In this document: one piece after another, positions 15,927 to 22,935 of the stretch
Position numbering within the stretch: the stretch's first letter is position 1
How the letters are laid out: every line of letters begins with the position of its first letter
Virus record (IMG/VR): IMGVR_UViG_3300028712_000013
Coordinates: 1-24,545 of that record
Strand: one strand, 5' to 3'
Length of the DNA stretch: 24,545 nucleotides
Source: a virus
The notes under the pieces: generated by a model
Told to the model about the DNA's origin: nothing
What the model saw: only the letters and a program-made list of their open reading frames with translations
Databases searched by the model: none
Program-made: the position numbers and the translations under genes

Positions 15927-16720
15927 TTACCCTTCGACATCGGCGTCGTCATCGCGCTCTTGCGGCTTGTCATCATCAGACGCTTCGCGCAAAGTCTTGT
16001 CCATGCGAACGAGTAGATCAAATTCCCATCGTGTAGGAACGATCTGCCGATTGCGAAAGAACGAGCACAACTCTGTCTCTGTGATAGCCGCAAGCCCGAA
16101 GCCCGGTGTGCGCGTTGAACTGAGACGAGAAAACCACTCCCAGAGATAATCAGTCCCAGGAGGCAACTCATGGCTTCGTAGTTCAACAAGTTCGTCAGGA
16201 GCAACACCCGTCATCCTTTCAACAACAGCAAGCGTCTCATACAGCGCTATGCCGTCTTTACCTCTTTTGCCACCGCGAGCACTGGCTTCGACGAACTCGC
16301 AGATTTTGTCGGCGAGCCCTTCAAAAAAGCCGCTTCATCCTCCAACGCGGCAAGGATGCGGTCTTTCCAACTTGGCTTCACCGCGAGTATCTGCGTCACG
16401 CGTTCGCGCACGAACGGCGCAGCCTGACCGTTGACAGTGAAGCCAAACCAACCGACGACAACAGCAGCGGCAACCTCGAATTCATTTTGACGCAACGTGG
16501 CATCGAGTTGCTCTGCACCTTCTTCGCTCTTCAAGTCGAAGCGTGTGCGCTTCACCGCCTGCCGACGAATGGCCTTCTGCCGCTGCCCCGAGATCGTGCG
16601 TTGATACTCGTCCGAGTCCTTGCCCACGATGATGAAGCCGTCTGTCGGTTCGCCATCTTCATCCCAGGCAATAGCAACACGCTGCGTGCCCGGTTCTTCC
16701 TGTACTTGATCTAGTTCCAT
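15927..16720 (-). CDS. Tail assembly chaperone GT (made by -1 frameshift)
   Basis: The 264-residue fusion consists of residues 1-133 of G followed by 131 residues in the -1 frame. The -1 frame is open from the slip site at 16322-16328 through to the stop at 15927; I translated the join and found no stop. The T part contains WEWFSRLSSTRTPGFGL and FRNRQIVPTRWEFDLLVRMDKTLRE, a pattern seen in tail chaperone C-terminal parts, and ends in an acidic DDDKPQERDDDADVEG tail. In lambda and many siphophages GT links the tape measure to tube subunits during assembly and is absent from the virion. An ATG at 16214 could start the T part alone, but the open junction upstream argues for the fusion. Confidence 0.85.
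16247..16720 (-). CDS. Tail assembly chaperone G
   Basis: The 157-residue protein lies just before the tape measure and is the unshifted product of the G/GT pair. It is charged and mostly helical after residue 50 (GQRQKAIRRQAVKRTRFDL, LDATLRQNEFEVAAAVVVGWFGF), with a helical RERVTQIL to LEDEAAFL segment before the slip site at residue 133. G coats the tape measure during tail assembly. Its ATG directly follows the stop of the GH12 gene (TAAATG), so it is probably translated by coupling. Confidence 0.85.
   Translation of the reverse strand: MELDQVQEEPGTQRVAIAWDEDGEPTDGFIIVGKDSDEYQRTISGQRQKAIRRQAVKRTRFDLKSEEGAEQLDATLRQNEFEVAAAVVVGWFGFTVNGQAAPFVRERVTQILAVKPSWKDRILAALEDEAAFLKGSPTKSASSSKPVLAVAKEVKTA
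16322..16328 (-). promoter_or_regulatory. -1 ribosomal frameshift site T TTT TTG
   Basis: On the minus strand the G codons read GCT TTT TTG AAG, giving the heptamer T TTT TTG in the X XXY YYZ form. A one-base slip back puts the ribosome in the frame of the T extension, which stays open to 15927. The site is 24 codons before the G stop, the usual place for tail chaperone genes. I could not confirm a downstream pseudoknot or stem. Confidence 0.8.
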
Positions 16721-18205
16721 TTACTTTCCTGTGACGTTGAAGTCGTAGATAGTTAAGTCGCCGTTGCCGTACACCATCTCAACGCCAAGTTGAACATTGG
16801 TGCAGTATTCAGTGCCGCGCACGAATGGCTTGCCATCTTTGGCCTTGCGCGTCTGCATGTGCGCGAAGAACTTCGAGAAGTCCAAGTGAATATTGCCGTC
16901 CGCGCCCTTCGGATGATCGTCGCCGTCGTGTTGAAAGATAATGAACTTCCAACCCGTGCGCTGTCCGCCTTTCTCTTCGTTCGCATACTTACCGGAGAGC
17001 GTTCCATTCATGAATGAATAGCCTTCGCCCGCGAAGTACACGTGATAGACAACACCGTCGATAGTGGTGTCGTGGCTATACCAACCGGGATTGCGCCCGT
17101 TTGGATGCCGCCCATAGGTGCCCCAATTGCCCACGGGTATCATGATCTCGTGCGTGATCGACGTATTCGGGAAACCGTGCACTTGATCGGGTGTCTCTTG
17201 AAGCCAGATGTCAAAGGACAGATGCCCTCTGCCTGTTGCAGTGGTCTTCTTCCACTTCAAGTCGGCGACGATTGAACCGTCAGGCATGCCCAGGCGCTTA
17301 GGCAGATGATGCCCAGGTGCACAACTCGAAGGCACGCGTCGAATGACCGAGCCGCCCTTCGGTTGCCACTCGCGCACGACATCTGTCGGCGCACCGGCAG
17401 GCGGATTCGGCACCGTGACGCCATCAGCCGCACGCACAGCAACGACCCAGCCGGGATATTGATCCGGACCTTGCAGCCCAGGTGGCGGACCGTAGATCGC
17501 GCAGGGATAGCCCTTGACTTCACCGTATGCCGGATTGTCATTGACCTTCGCGCCCGATTGATCGAACTCGGGCCACTTCCACTTGATGCGGAAAGCGATA
17601 GCGCCCGATGAAGAAGGCGTCAGCGCTCGCTCGACTTCTTGCGTGTACTGATGCGACGCGCCGCCTTCGGATAATCCACGAGAGCCCCAGCGGTTATCGT
17701 AAATCCAGAACTTGCCGACTTCGAGCATGTCGCCGGGATGTCGAGCCATGTTGGCAATGTCAGGCACGCCTTGTGATGGTGGCGGTGCCGGTGAAGGTCC
17801 AGGCGCAGGAGATGGCGACGGTGCTGCCGCACGTGGATCGGATGAATTCTCCCATTGATTCACGTTCCACCTCCACCAACCGCCCGCCTCATTCGTCTGA
17901 TAGATCGCGCCGCCGAAATACAGCAACGTCTTCACGTTCGCCGATATGGTTGCCGTGCCATTGCGTTGAATGACACCGTCGAGAACCGTCCACTTGTGCC
18001 CGAAGCCGTCGACCAATAGCACATTGGGCGGTATCGTTGCGCCATTCGGACTCTCAGACGGGACCGCAGGCGGTGCCGGTGTCGGTGATGGTGCAGGAGT
18101 GGGCGACGGCGCAGGCGACGGCGCAGGCCCAGGCGACGCAGAAGCGGTGAACGTACCTGTGAACGTCCCGACGAACGTACCTGTGAGCTTGTCGCCTTCG
18201 GCCAT
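16721..18205 (-). CDS. Tail-associated glycoside hydrolase family 12-like protein
   Basis: The 494-residue protein starts with a GTFxGTFTGTFTAS repeat, a Pro/Ala/Ser linker (residues about 23-50), a small Trp-rich domain at about 72-128 (WTVLDGVIQRNG ... GGWWRWN), and a second Pro-rich linker. From about residue 185 to the end it resembles GH12 endoglucanases/xyloglucanases: KGYPCAIYG, LSFDIWLQETP, HEIMIPVGNWGTYG and RGTEYC ... DLTIYDFNV. The Glu in HEIMI (353) and in GTEY (466) fit the nucleophile and acid/base of the family, so activity on a beta-glucan is plausible. No signal peptide is seen; release would be by lysis or on the virion. It sits between the tube and chaperone genes, with AGGAG before its ATG. 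Substrate and virion attachment are unproven. Confidence 0.8.
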   Translation of the reverse strand: MAEGDKLTGTFVGTFTGTFTASASPGPAPSPAPSPTPAPSPTPAPPAVPSESPNGATIPPNVLLVDGFGHKWTVLDGVIQRNGTATISANVKTLLYFGGAIYQTNEAGGWWRWNVNQWENSSDPRAAAPSPSPAPGPSPAPPPSQGVPDIANMARHPGDMLEVGKFWIYDNRWGSRGLSEGGASHQYTQEVERALTPSSSGAIAFRIKWKWPEFDQSGAKVNDNPAYGEVKGYPCAIYGPPPGLQGPDQYPGWVVAVRAADGVTVPNPPAGAPTDVVREWQPKGGSVIRRVPSSCAPGHHLPKRLGMPDGSIVADLKWKKTTATGRGHLSFDIWLQETPDQVHGFPNTSITHEIMIPVGNWGTYGRHPNGRNPGWYSHDTTIDGVVYHVYFAGEGYSFMNGTLSGKYANEEKGGQRTGWKFIIFQHDGDDHPKGADGNIHLDFSKFFAHMQTRKAKDGKPFVRGTEYCTNVQLGVEMVYGNGDLTIYDFNVTGK

Positions 18206-18229
18206 AGCTGTTCTCCTGTGTGTTTGAAA

Positions 18230-19456
18230 TTACGAAGGAACAACCGCGCTGTCTTGAAGCTCGATTGTGGTTGCGTTCGCCACGAGTGTCGGTCCGCCGA
18301 CATCGTTATACAGCGCGACGAAGTTATACGTGCGCTTGAGCCCTGTTTCAACGTCATCAGGCGTGCTCGAATTGAGCTTTACCTTGTGCAACGCGAACGT
18401 GTTGAACTCCGCTGTGTCTGCGTTGCTTGCCGCAAGTGCCGACACGATGCTCGTCTCGACTTCATCGTCGTATAGATCGGGAATTTCTGCGCTGTCATAG
18501 TAAGCCGTGAAGCTACCGCTCGCCATCAGCTTACCCGTGAACACGTCGGGCCGGATGTTGTCGCCGACGACAGGGTCAGCAACCGCGCCGCGAGCGTCGA
18601 GATTCAACGAGAGATCAGTCACCGTACCGCGTCGTGTGCCGTTCACGATCAACGCACCGCCTGCGGCAACCATGACGCCGGTTGTCGTTTCATTCACCGG
18701 AGTGGTGAAGTATCGCGTCACATCCTTCGATTGATCCAGGCCCAGGAATGACCAATCAAGACCGGCGTTGCCCGACCCAGGCAGACGCACGTTCACCGAT
18801 GCGGCCTTGCAGTCCTGATTGCGTTGACTGCGCGGCACTTCGGGAAACCATTCTTCAGCGGTGTAGTAGATGTCGGTGTGCCCCGTCTCAGGCACAAACG
18901 TGATGCCACCTGGGAACATGAACGAGCTTGCCGGGACCGCTGTTTCAGTGACAGGCGCTTTGCGATTGAGCGGTATCACTGTGAGCGTCGTTGCTGTCGG
19001 CACACCGACGATCAGCATGTTCCTGCGCGAGCCCGCAGCAAGGCCCGCAATCGGACGAATGACGCGCCCGATCTTCGCACCGTCTGTGAGCCACGAGCCC
19101 GTCGTGCGTGTGATGGTGTACGTCGGGCCGGTGCCCGAAACACTCGCCGTTATGCCGGTGATGTTCGCAATCGCGGTGAACTCGCGCATCAGCAACGCAG
19201 CGAAGAAGTCCGCGTATGTGCCAGGAGAAAACAGCGCAGACAGCGAGCCGTTGACTGTCACTGCGCCATGACGCGACGACATCAATTGCTTGCGTGATGT
19301 TTGCTCGGACTCGGTTGTGTACGACTCTTTCGAGCGGTCGAATGTCGACGTGTCGCGACGTATGATCTGCCCACCTGTGCCAGCGACAGCGAGTGTGCCC
19401 TTCGCAGTTTGCCGCTTCATGATTAAGAGCTTATTTGCACCCTTTGCGATTGCCAT
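18230..19456 (-). CDS. Major tail tube protein
   Basis: The 408-residue protein fits the phage tail tube family (Phage_tube-type) by its start (MAIAKGANKLLIMKRQTAKGT), the RDTSTFDRSKESYTTESEQTSRKQ segment, the KLMASGSFTAYYDSAEIPDLYDDE segment and its place between the tail terminator and chaperone genes. Subunits stack as hexamer rings to make the tube through which DNA passes. It is longer than many tube proteins; a Thr/Val-rich stretch at residues about 95-180 may be an extra surface domain. A Shine-Dalgarno (TGAGGA) lies before the ATG at 19456. Confidence 0.88.
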   Translation of the reverse strand: MAIAKGANKLLIMKRQTAKGTLAVAGTGGQIIRRDTSTFDRSKESYTTESEQTSRKQLMSSRHGAVTVNGSLSALFSPGTYADFFAALLMREFTAIANITGITASVSGTGPTYTITRTTGSWLTDGAKIGRVIRPIAGLAAGSRRNMLIVGVPTATTLTVIPLNRKAPVTETAVPASSFMFPGGITFVPETGHTDIYYTAEEWFPEVPRSQRNQDCKAASVNVRLPGSGNAGLDWSFLGLDQSKDVTRYFTTPVNETTTGVMVAAGGALIVNGTRRGTVTDLSLNLDARGAVADPVVGDNIRPDVFTGKLMASGSFTAYYDSAEIPDLYDDEVETSIVSALAASNADTAEFNTFALHKVKLNSSTPDDVETGLKRTYNFVALYNDVGGPTLVANATTIELQDSAVVPS

Positions 19457-19486
19457 GATTGTGTCCTCAAAGAACGACGTTGATCT

Positions 19487-19897
19487 TTAACTACTTACTT
19501 GCGCTTGCCAGTAAATAGTCACCGGAACTTTCCACTGTCCCTCATCGGGCACGCCACTCGCGACAGCAGGTATACGAACGATTTCCGTTACGACACCGCC
19601 TTCGATCAGAGTTGTGCCTCGACGAAAGTGCCTACGCAATGCGTCGACTCGATTCTCAGCGTCCCTTGGACCCTTACCCTGCGGATAGCACAACGCAACT
19701 TGAAGAAAACCTTGCTCGATATAGGTGAGCGTATCCATCATCTCGCCGTTAGGCTCATTGGGCACGAGCTTCGCCTCTTGATACACCGAGCCATCAGCCG
19801 GTGGCGAGAACCCCACGTTATCCCATGACGTAGGCAGAGCCGGTGCAAGAGCCGCAAGATGCTTCTCAAGGGCTCGACGTATTTGCGGCAAGCTCAT
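19487..19897 (-). CDS. Tail terminator protein
   Basis: The 136-residue protein has a helical start (LPQIRRALEKHLAALAPALPTSWDN), a strand set through TYIEQGFLQVALCYPQGKGPRDAENRVDALRRHF and an RIPAVASGVPDEGQWKVPVTIYW end, the pattern of lambda gpU-like tail terminators. Such proteins cap the finished tube and join it to the neck. The ATG overlaps the upstream stop by four bases (ATGA), and the tube gene follows after 30 bases. Confidence 0.85.
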   Translation of the reverse strand: MSLPQIRRALEKHLAALAPALPTSWDNVGFSPPADGSVYQEAKLVPNEPNGEMMDTLTYIEQGFLQVALCYPQGKGPRDAENRVDALRRHFRRGTTLIEGGVVTEIVRIPAVASGVPDEGQWKVPVTIYWQAQVSS

Positions 19898-20313
19898 TTG
19901 AGACTCTTCACCGCTGCCGCGATGTACGCTTCATAGCGTTGCACCGTCAGGCGCACGATACCCGGTGGCGACGGTGCCTGCTTCGACCAACCGTATTCCA
20001 GACGCCTAGCGTATGGCAATGAGTTAGTGATGTAGACGACACCGCCCGCTTGCACATCACCAACCGCAGCGGTGATACGTGGAACAGATACCGACCCGAC
20101 CGCACCGAAGCCGTCGTTTTTATCGACCGCTTCAATCGTCGCTGTATTCGGCGAGCCGATGCCGAGCATCCAGTTTGCGCGAAACCGGCCTGTGTCCACT
20201 GGCGACATGCGAGTGATAGCAACGCTCATGTCAATGACAACTTTGCGCACGATCAAATCCATTGACAAGTTTGTCTTGCGCTGGAATGCCCTGATGTCGT
20301 CAGAAAAACTCAT
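19894..20313 (-). CDS. Neck/tail-completion protein, HK97 gp10-like
   Basis: The 139-residue protein carries an early helix with SVAITRMSPVDTGRFRANWMLGIGSP, the SPVDTGRxRxxW hallmark of the HK97 gp10 family, and a NSLPYARRLEYGWSKQAPSPPGIVR segment typical of the same group. It links the head-tail connector to the tail terminator. Its ATG shares four bases with the upstream stop. Confidence 0.88.
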   Translation of the reverse strand: MSFSDDIRAFQRKTNLSMDLIVRKVVIDMSVAITRMSPVDTGRFRANWMLGIGSPNTATIEAVDKNDGFGAVGSVSVPRITAAVGDVQAGGVVYITNSLPYARRLEYGWSKQAPSPPGIVRLTVQRYEAYIAAAVKSLK

Positions 20314-20681
20314 GTGCCTCTCGCTTGTACTTCGTGCAGCACGACTACGCCAGCAGGTTGTAGCGGGCGTGACACCACCACTTCGAGACGATATACGCCA
20401 AGCGTGATGACATCACCGCTCTGCGGCATCGTGCCCAAATCAGGAGCAATAAGCACGCGACGATCTCCACTCTGTATGAGAGAACCGTCGACCTCACGTT
20501 GCTGATAGTCGAATTCAACACCGCTTGCACTCCATACTTCGACAGCTTCTTCGTCAACGACGCCGCTGTCAGGGTCATAACCGCCGCCTTCACCTGGGCG
20601 AGACAGAAGCACGAGTTGCCCTAGCTCATTGAGCAAGTCAACCGCTGCTTGTGCGAGTTCGCCATACAGTGCAGACGCCAT
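20310..20681 (-). CDS. Head closure (neck) protein
   Basis: This protein of 123 residues lies between the head adaptor and the gp10-like gene. It has the beta-rich pattern of head closure proteins: a short helix, GQLVLLSRPGEGGGYDPDSG, a VEVWSASGVEFDYQQREVDG segment, DRRVLIAPDLGTMPQSGDVITL and LEVVVSRPLQPAGVVVLHEVQARG. I set the start at the ATG at 20681, which overlaps the upstream TGA by one base; a GTG one codon earlier is possible. No more exact family can be named. Confidence 0.78.
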   Translation of the reverse strand: MASALYGELAQAAVDLLNELGQLVLLSRPGEGGGYDPDSGVVDEEAVEVWSASGVEFDYQQREVDGSLIQSGDRRVLIAPDLGTMPQSGDVITLGVYRLEVVVSRPLQPAGVVVLHEVQARGT

Positions 20682-21133
20682 CACGCTCTCTCAAAGGTCA
20701 CAGGCCCATAGCCTGCGCCGGTATACACAAGACCGAAGAGCAAGTCTTCGATCACAGGAAACTTCATTTGCCCGCCATACGAAGGCGTGCCGTACCGCAG
20801 CGTGAGCGGTCCGACAGTCTTTTGCACAACCGGCGCAGCATCGACATCGCGATACAAGCTACCGTTGATGTGGCGGATCGCTGCTTCTGCCGTCGCCGCC
20901 GCGACGTTAGGATGCACACGCTGCACATTCGGGTGCACATCAAAATCCCATAGCGCATCTGATACAAGACGGCGCGAGAACACGTATTGCGTCCCGCGCC
21001 GTAGTGCTGCTTCGCGCATGGGAACGGTTTCGTTAATCCACTGCGCGTATCCAAGACTCGCTAGGTAGACATTTGCGTCCTCTAGGCTGATGAAGCTGTC
21101 ATAGCCAGGAGCCGGATAGACGGCTACAGGCAT
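20681..21133 (-). CDS. Head-tail adaptor, DnaT_2-like family
   Basis: The 150-residue protein contains SFISLEDANVYLASLGYAQW near the start, REAALRRGTQYVF and a helical ATAEAAIRHINGSLY part, followed by a VQKTVGPLTLRYG strand segment. This matches the family often named 'DnaT-like ssDNA-binding' in phage annotations, which in this genome place is most likely a head-tail adaptor (first ring below the portal). A DNA-binding role is not supported here. It starts six bases after the stop of the previous gene. Confidence 0.8.
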   Translation of the reverse strand: MPVAVYPAPGYDSFISLEDANVYLASLGYAQWINETVPMREAALRRGTQYVFSRRLVSDALWDFDVHPNVQRVHPNVAAATAEAAIRHINGSLYRDVDAAPVVQKTVGPLTLRYGTPSYGGQMKFPVIEDLLFGLVYTGAGYGPVTFERA

Positions 21134-21139
21134 GATGCT

Positions 21140-21493
21140 TCAATCCTCAACCTTCTTCCAACCCGAGCGCTCATGCATCTTCGCGTTGGCAACGCTCATC
21201 TCTGCTTCGACGCCGTCAGCACTCACCATGCGCACAGTCGCTTCAGCGTCTTCGGGAACGGTGCTGTCGATGACGGCAGTCATACCGAATTCTTCATTCG
21301 GTCCCTGCGACGGTGCGCCGTTGGGTGCTTCGCTCGCGTATGCAGGCAATGCCTTCATGCCTTGCCGTTCAACATCGGACGACGGCTTGATGTCGTTGGC
21401 AATCTTCTCGACGAGCGCTGCTTCATCGTCAATGATGGCATTGCTCGATTGCCCTCTCGACTTGTCCGTCGTCGCTTTCTTTGCAGTGTTCAT
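21140..21493 (-). CDS. Small unknown protein with terminal SH3-like segment, 117 aa
   Basis: I chose the ATG at 21493 (MNTAKKATTDK): it has AGAGG upstream, whereas an earlier start would run through the terminator hairpin. The N-terminal half is polar (SRGQSSNAIIDDEAALVEKIANDIKPS), and the C-terminal half ends VRMVSADGVEAEMSVANAKMHERSGWKKVED, which resembles short domains of phage head-proximal proteins that end in a GWKKVED-like motif. Function is unknown. It is the first gene after a strong terminator and leads the coupled neck and tail genes. Confidence 0.65.
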   Translation of the reverse strand: MNTAKKATTDKSRGQSSNAIIDDEAALVEKIANDIKPSSDVERQGMKALPAYASEAPNGAPSQGPNEEFGMTAVIDSTVPEDAEATVRMVSADGVEAEMSVANAKMHERSGWKKVED

Positions 21494-21509
21494 CTTGAGC
21501 CTCTCGATC

Positions 21510-21535
21510 AAAAACCTCCGGACCGAAGTCCGGAG
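21510..21535 (-). terminator. Intrinsic terminator with UUCG tetraloop
   Basis: The minus strand has a perfect 8-bp stem CTCCGGAC / GTCCGGAG closed by a TTCG loop, followed by GTTTTTG. The C(UUCG)G loop is a very stable tetraloop and the five U residues follow at once, so this is a good rho-independent terminator for the head genes. It lies between the small disordered protein and the 117-residue gene. Readthrough or a nearby promoter would be needed for the neck and tail genes. Confidence 0.85.
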
Positions 21536-21543
21536 TAACTTAC

Positions 21544-21561
21544 GACCGACCAACATCGGTC
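21544..21561 (-). other. Small hairpin just upstream of the terminator
   Basis: GACCGA and TCGGTC pair across six bases (TGTTGG on the minus strand), eight bases before the terminator stem. It could stabilise the 3' end of the head transcript or be chance. Confidence 0.4.
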
Positions 21562-21570
21562 ACAGGAGAT

Positions 21571-21609
21571 CACTTCTTCAGCGGGTTCACTTCTTCAGCG
21601 GGTTCACTT
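21571..21609 (-). repeat. 17-bp tandem duplication over a gene end
   Basis: The 17-bp unit CACTTCTTCAGCGGGTT (plus strand) occurs twice in a row, at 21571-21587 and 21588-21604, with five more bases of a third copy. One copy encodes the last codons (NPLKK, stop) of the 81-residue gene; the next lies after the stop in another frame. This looks like a recent slippage or short-duplication event. Confidence 0.9.
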
Positions 21610-21832
21610 GCGGCTCGTCGCCGCCCGGTGCCTGCGATGGGTTGCCAGGATCAAGACCTTCGTCTTCCGGTGGCTCGGGCACATCTTCACCCTTTGCGCG
21701 ACGCGCCGCACGTTCTGCCTTCGCTTCGGGCGAGTGACCGCGCCCAGGTTCGCCGCTCTTGCCGGGTGCGCCGCCGCCTTGACCGGGTGCATTGCTTCGG
21801 CCTTGCGAGCCGGGTTCGTCTGGTTTTGCCAT
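21587..21832 (-). CDS. Small disordered protein, 81 aa, unknown
   Basis: The ATG at 21832 has a good Shine-Dalgarno (AAGGAG) and starts MAKPDEPGSQG; an earlier in-frame Met lacks one. The product is almost all Gly, Pro, Ser, Asp, Glu, Arg and Ala, with one charged helix-like part (SPEAKAERAARRAKGED), so it is probably disordered. No family is recognised. It lies among the head genes before the terminator, so a head-associated or assembly role is possible. Its 3' end contains the tandem duplication. Confidence 0.6.
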   Translation of the reverse strand: MAKPDEPGSQGRSNAPGQGGGAPGKSGEPGRGHSPEAKAERAARRAKGEDVPEPPEDEGLDPGNPSQAPGGDEPQVNPLKK

Positions 21833-21892
21833 GAATAAATCTCCTTGATGTTTCAGGATTCGAGTTTTAGCTCGATGCGAAGTCACGGCACA

Positions 21893-22498
21893 TTAGCGTG
21901 CGTTGTGACGGTCGACCAATTCCGCGAGTTCTGCCTTCTTCGCATCGGGCGGGAACTGCACTCCCTTGGCCTTGAGTGCTTCTCTCATTTCGTCAGCGGT
22001 CTTGCCTTCAGAAGCACGACCACCTTGCCCGGTGTCTTCTTCTTTGGCTTGCTGGAAACCCATGCGCGGATCACCAGAGCCCGCACCCTTGCCGCTCTGC
22101 GCTTCGTCGAGGTCCAGCGAGCGACCCGATGTCGTCATCGGGCGCATTGCCGTGGGCGTCGATGCATCGGGCACCGCCTTGACAACTTGACTGCGGCCAT
22201 ACTTCTCCGCTGACAAGCCGGTCTGCAACTCGGCGTCATCGCCTTGCAGTTGCGGCACGTTGACCTTGCCTTCGTCTTCAGACGAGCCAGCATCACCCGG
22301 CTTGCCGCCGAACAGACGCGGATCGAATTGCAGGCCGATCAACTTGCGCGACTCTTCGTCGATCTCGTAATCGCATCCAGGCGTCGAGAGAACTTCGCGT
22401 GCGTCGATGGGTTCGAAGTATTGAAGACCATCGGTGGCTTCTAACTTCTTCGTGAGCGATTCATCATCGCCGGTGTAGCGTAGTGCAATTTTGGGCAT
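21893..22498 (-). CDS. Head-region protein with C-terminal HeH/LEM-like motif, 201 aa
   Basis: I set the start at 22498 (MPKIALRYTGDDESL), which has AAGGGG upstream and leaves a ten-base gap to the previous stop; the longer reading overlaps the previous gene with Arg/Ser-rich sequence. Residues about 1-65 look folded (GLQYFEPIDAREVLSTPG, IGLQFDPRLFGG). The middle, about 70-165, is polar and low in complexity. The last 35 residues (TADEMREALKAKGVQFPPDAKKAELAELVD) match the helix-extended loop-helix (HeH/LEM) pattern, a small nucleic-acid or protein-binding unit common in phage head-region proteins. It may be a head fibre or head accessory protein. Confidence 0.7.
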   Translation of the reverse strand: MPKIALRYTGDDESLTKKLEATDGLQYFEPIDAREVLSTPGCDYEIDEESRKLIGLQFDPRLFGGKPGDAGSSEDEGKVNVPQLQGDDAELQTGLSAEKYGRSQVVKAVPDASTPTAMRPMTTSGRSLDLDEAQSGKGAGSGDPRMGFQQAKEEDTGQGGRASEGKTADEMREALKAKGVQFPPDAKKAELAELVDRHNAR

Positions 22499-22508
22499 GT
22501 GTTTCCCC

Positions 22509-22889
22509 TTACGGCTTGCCGATGAAGATCGTGCTGTTGATCGACGGTGTCGCGCCGCTCGTGTCGTTGAACGCACGAATGTAGCGATAGTAGGTGCCGC
22601 CGATGTCGTTGTTGAACGGGATTTCAGTGCGACCCGTGGCGGTGATGGCACGAGCCGCGAGTTCAACCGGCGTGCCGAAGCCAATCGTCAGCGACCCTTG
22701 GATGCGCACGGTGTACGTGTTGCCGCCAGAGGTGTCGATTGCGCTTGTGTCGATGACGGCAACACCGTCCATGTGCGCGTCGCCAACGTCGACGACGCGA
22801 GCAGAACCGCCAACTTGAGCAGCAGCGTCGACTGTCACGACGGCTGCGTCTTTCAAGAGCAGTAAATTGTCATAGGTGCGAGAAGCCAT
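22509..22889 (-). CDS. Probable capsid decoration or accessory protein, 126 aa
   Basis: The 126-residue protein follows the major capsid gene and is probably all beta (AVVTVDAAAQVGG, GNTYTVRIQGSLTIGFG, GGTYYRYIRAFNDTSG). Small beta proteins right after the capsid gene are often decoration or cement proteins that stabilise the shell, but I do not recognise the exact family. It has a Shine-Dalgarno (AAAGGA) before the ATG at 22889. Confidence 0.68.
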   Translation of the reverse strand: MASRTYDNLLLLKDAAVVTVDAAAQVGGSARVVDVGDAHMDGVAVIDTSAIDTSGGNTYTVRIQGSLTIGFGTPVELAARAITATGRTEIPFNNDIGGTYYRYIRAFNDTSGATPSINSTIFIGKP

Positions 22890-22912
22890 GTCACATTTCC
22901 TTTGTGCTTGTA

Positions 22913-22935
22913 GCTATCGTTTATGCAACGATAGC
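22913..22935 (-). other. Perfect 8-bp hairpin over the capsid gene stop
   Basis: On the minus strand GCTATCGT pairs with ACGATAGC around a TGCATAA loop that holds the capsid stop codon TAA. No U-run follows, so it is not a standard intrinsic terminator; it may protect or tune the capsid mRNA. Confidence 0.75.

Noticed and set aside
15927-16214. Separate 95-residue gene starting at 16214
   Set aside because: The same frame is open upstream to the slip site in G, which is the standard layout of a GT fusion; a separate start is not needed.
20681-21133. DNA-binding role for the DnaT-like protein
   Set aside because: The name comes from a family label; gene order among neck genes favours a head-tail adaptor.
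21893-22684. Longer start at 22684 for the HeH-motif protein
   Set aside because: The extra 62 residues overlap the preceding gene, are Arg/Ser rich, and the ATG at 22498 has a good ribosome site.
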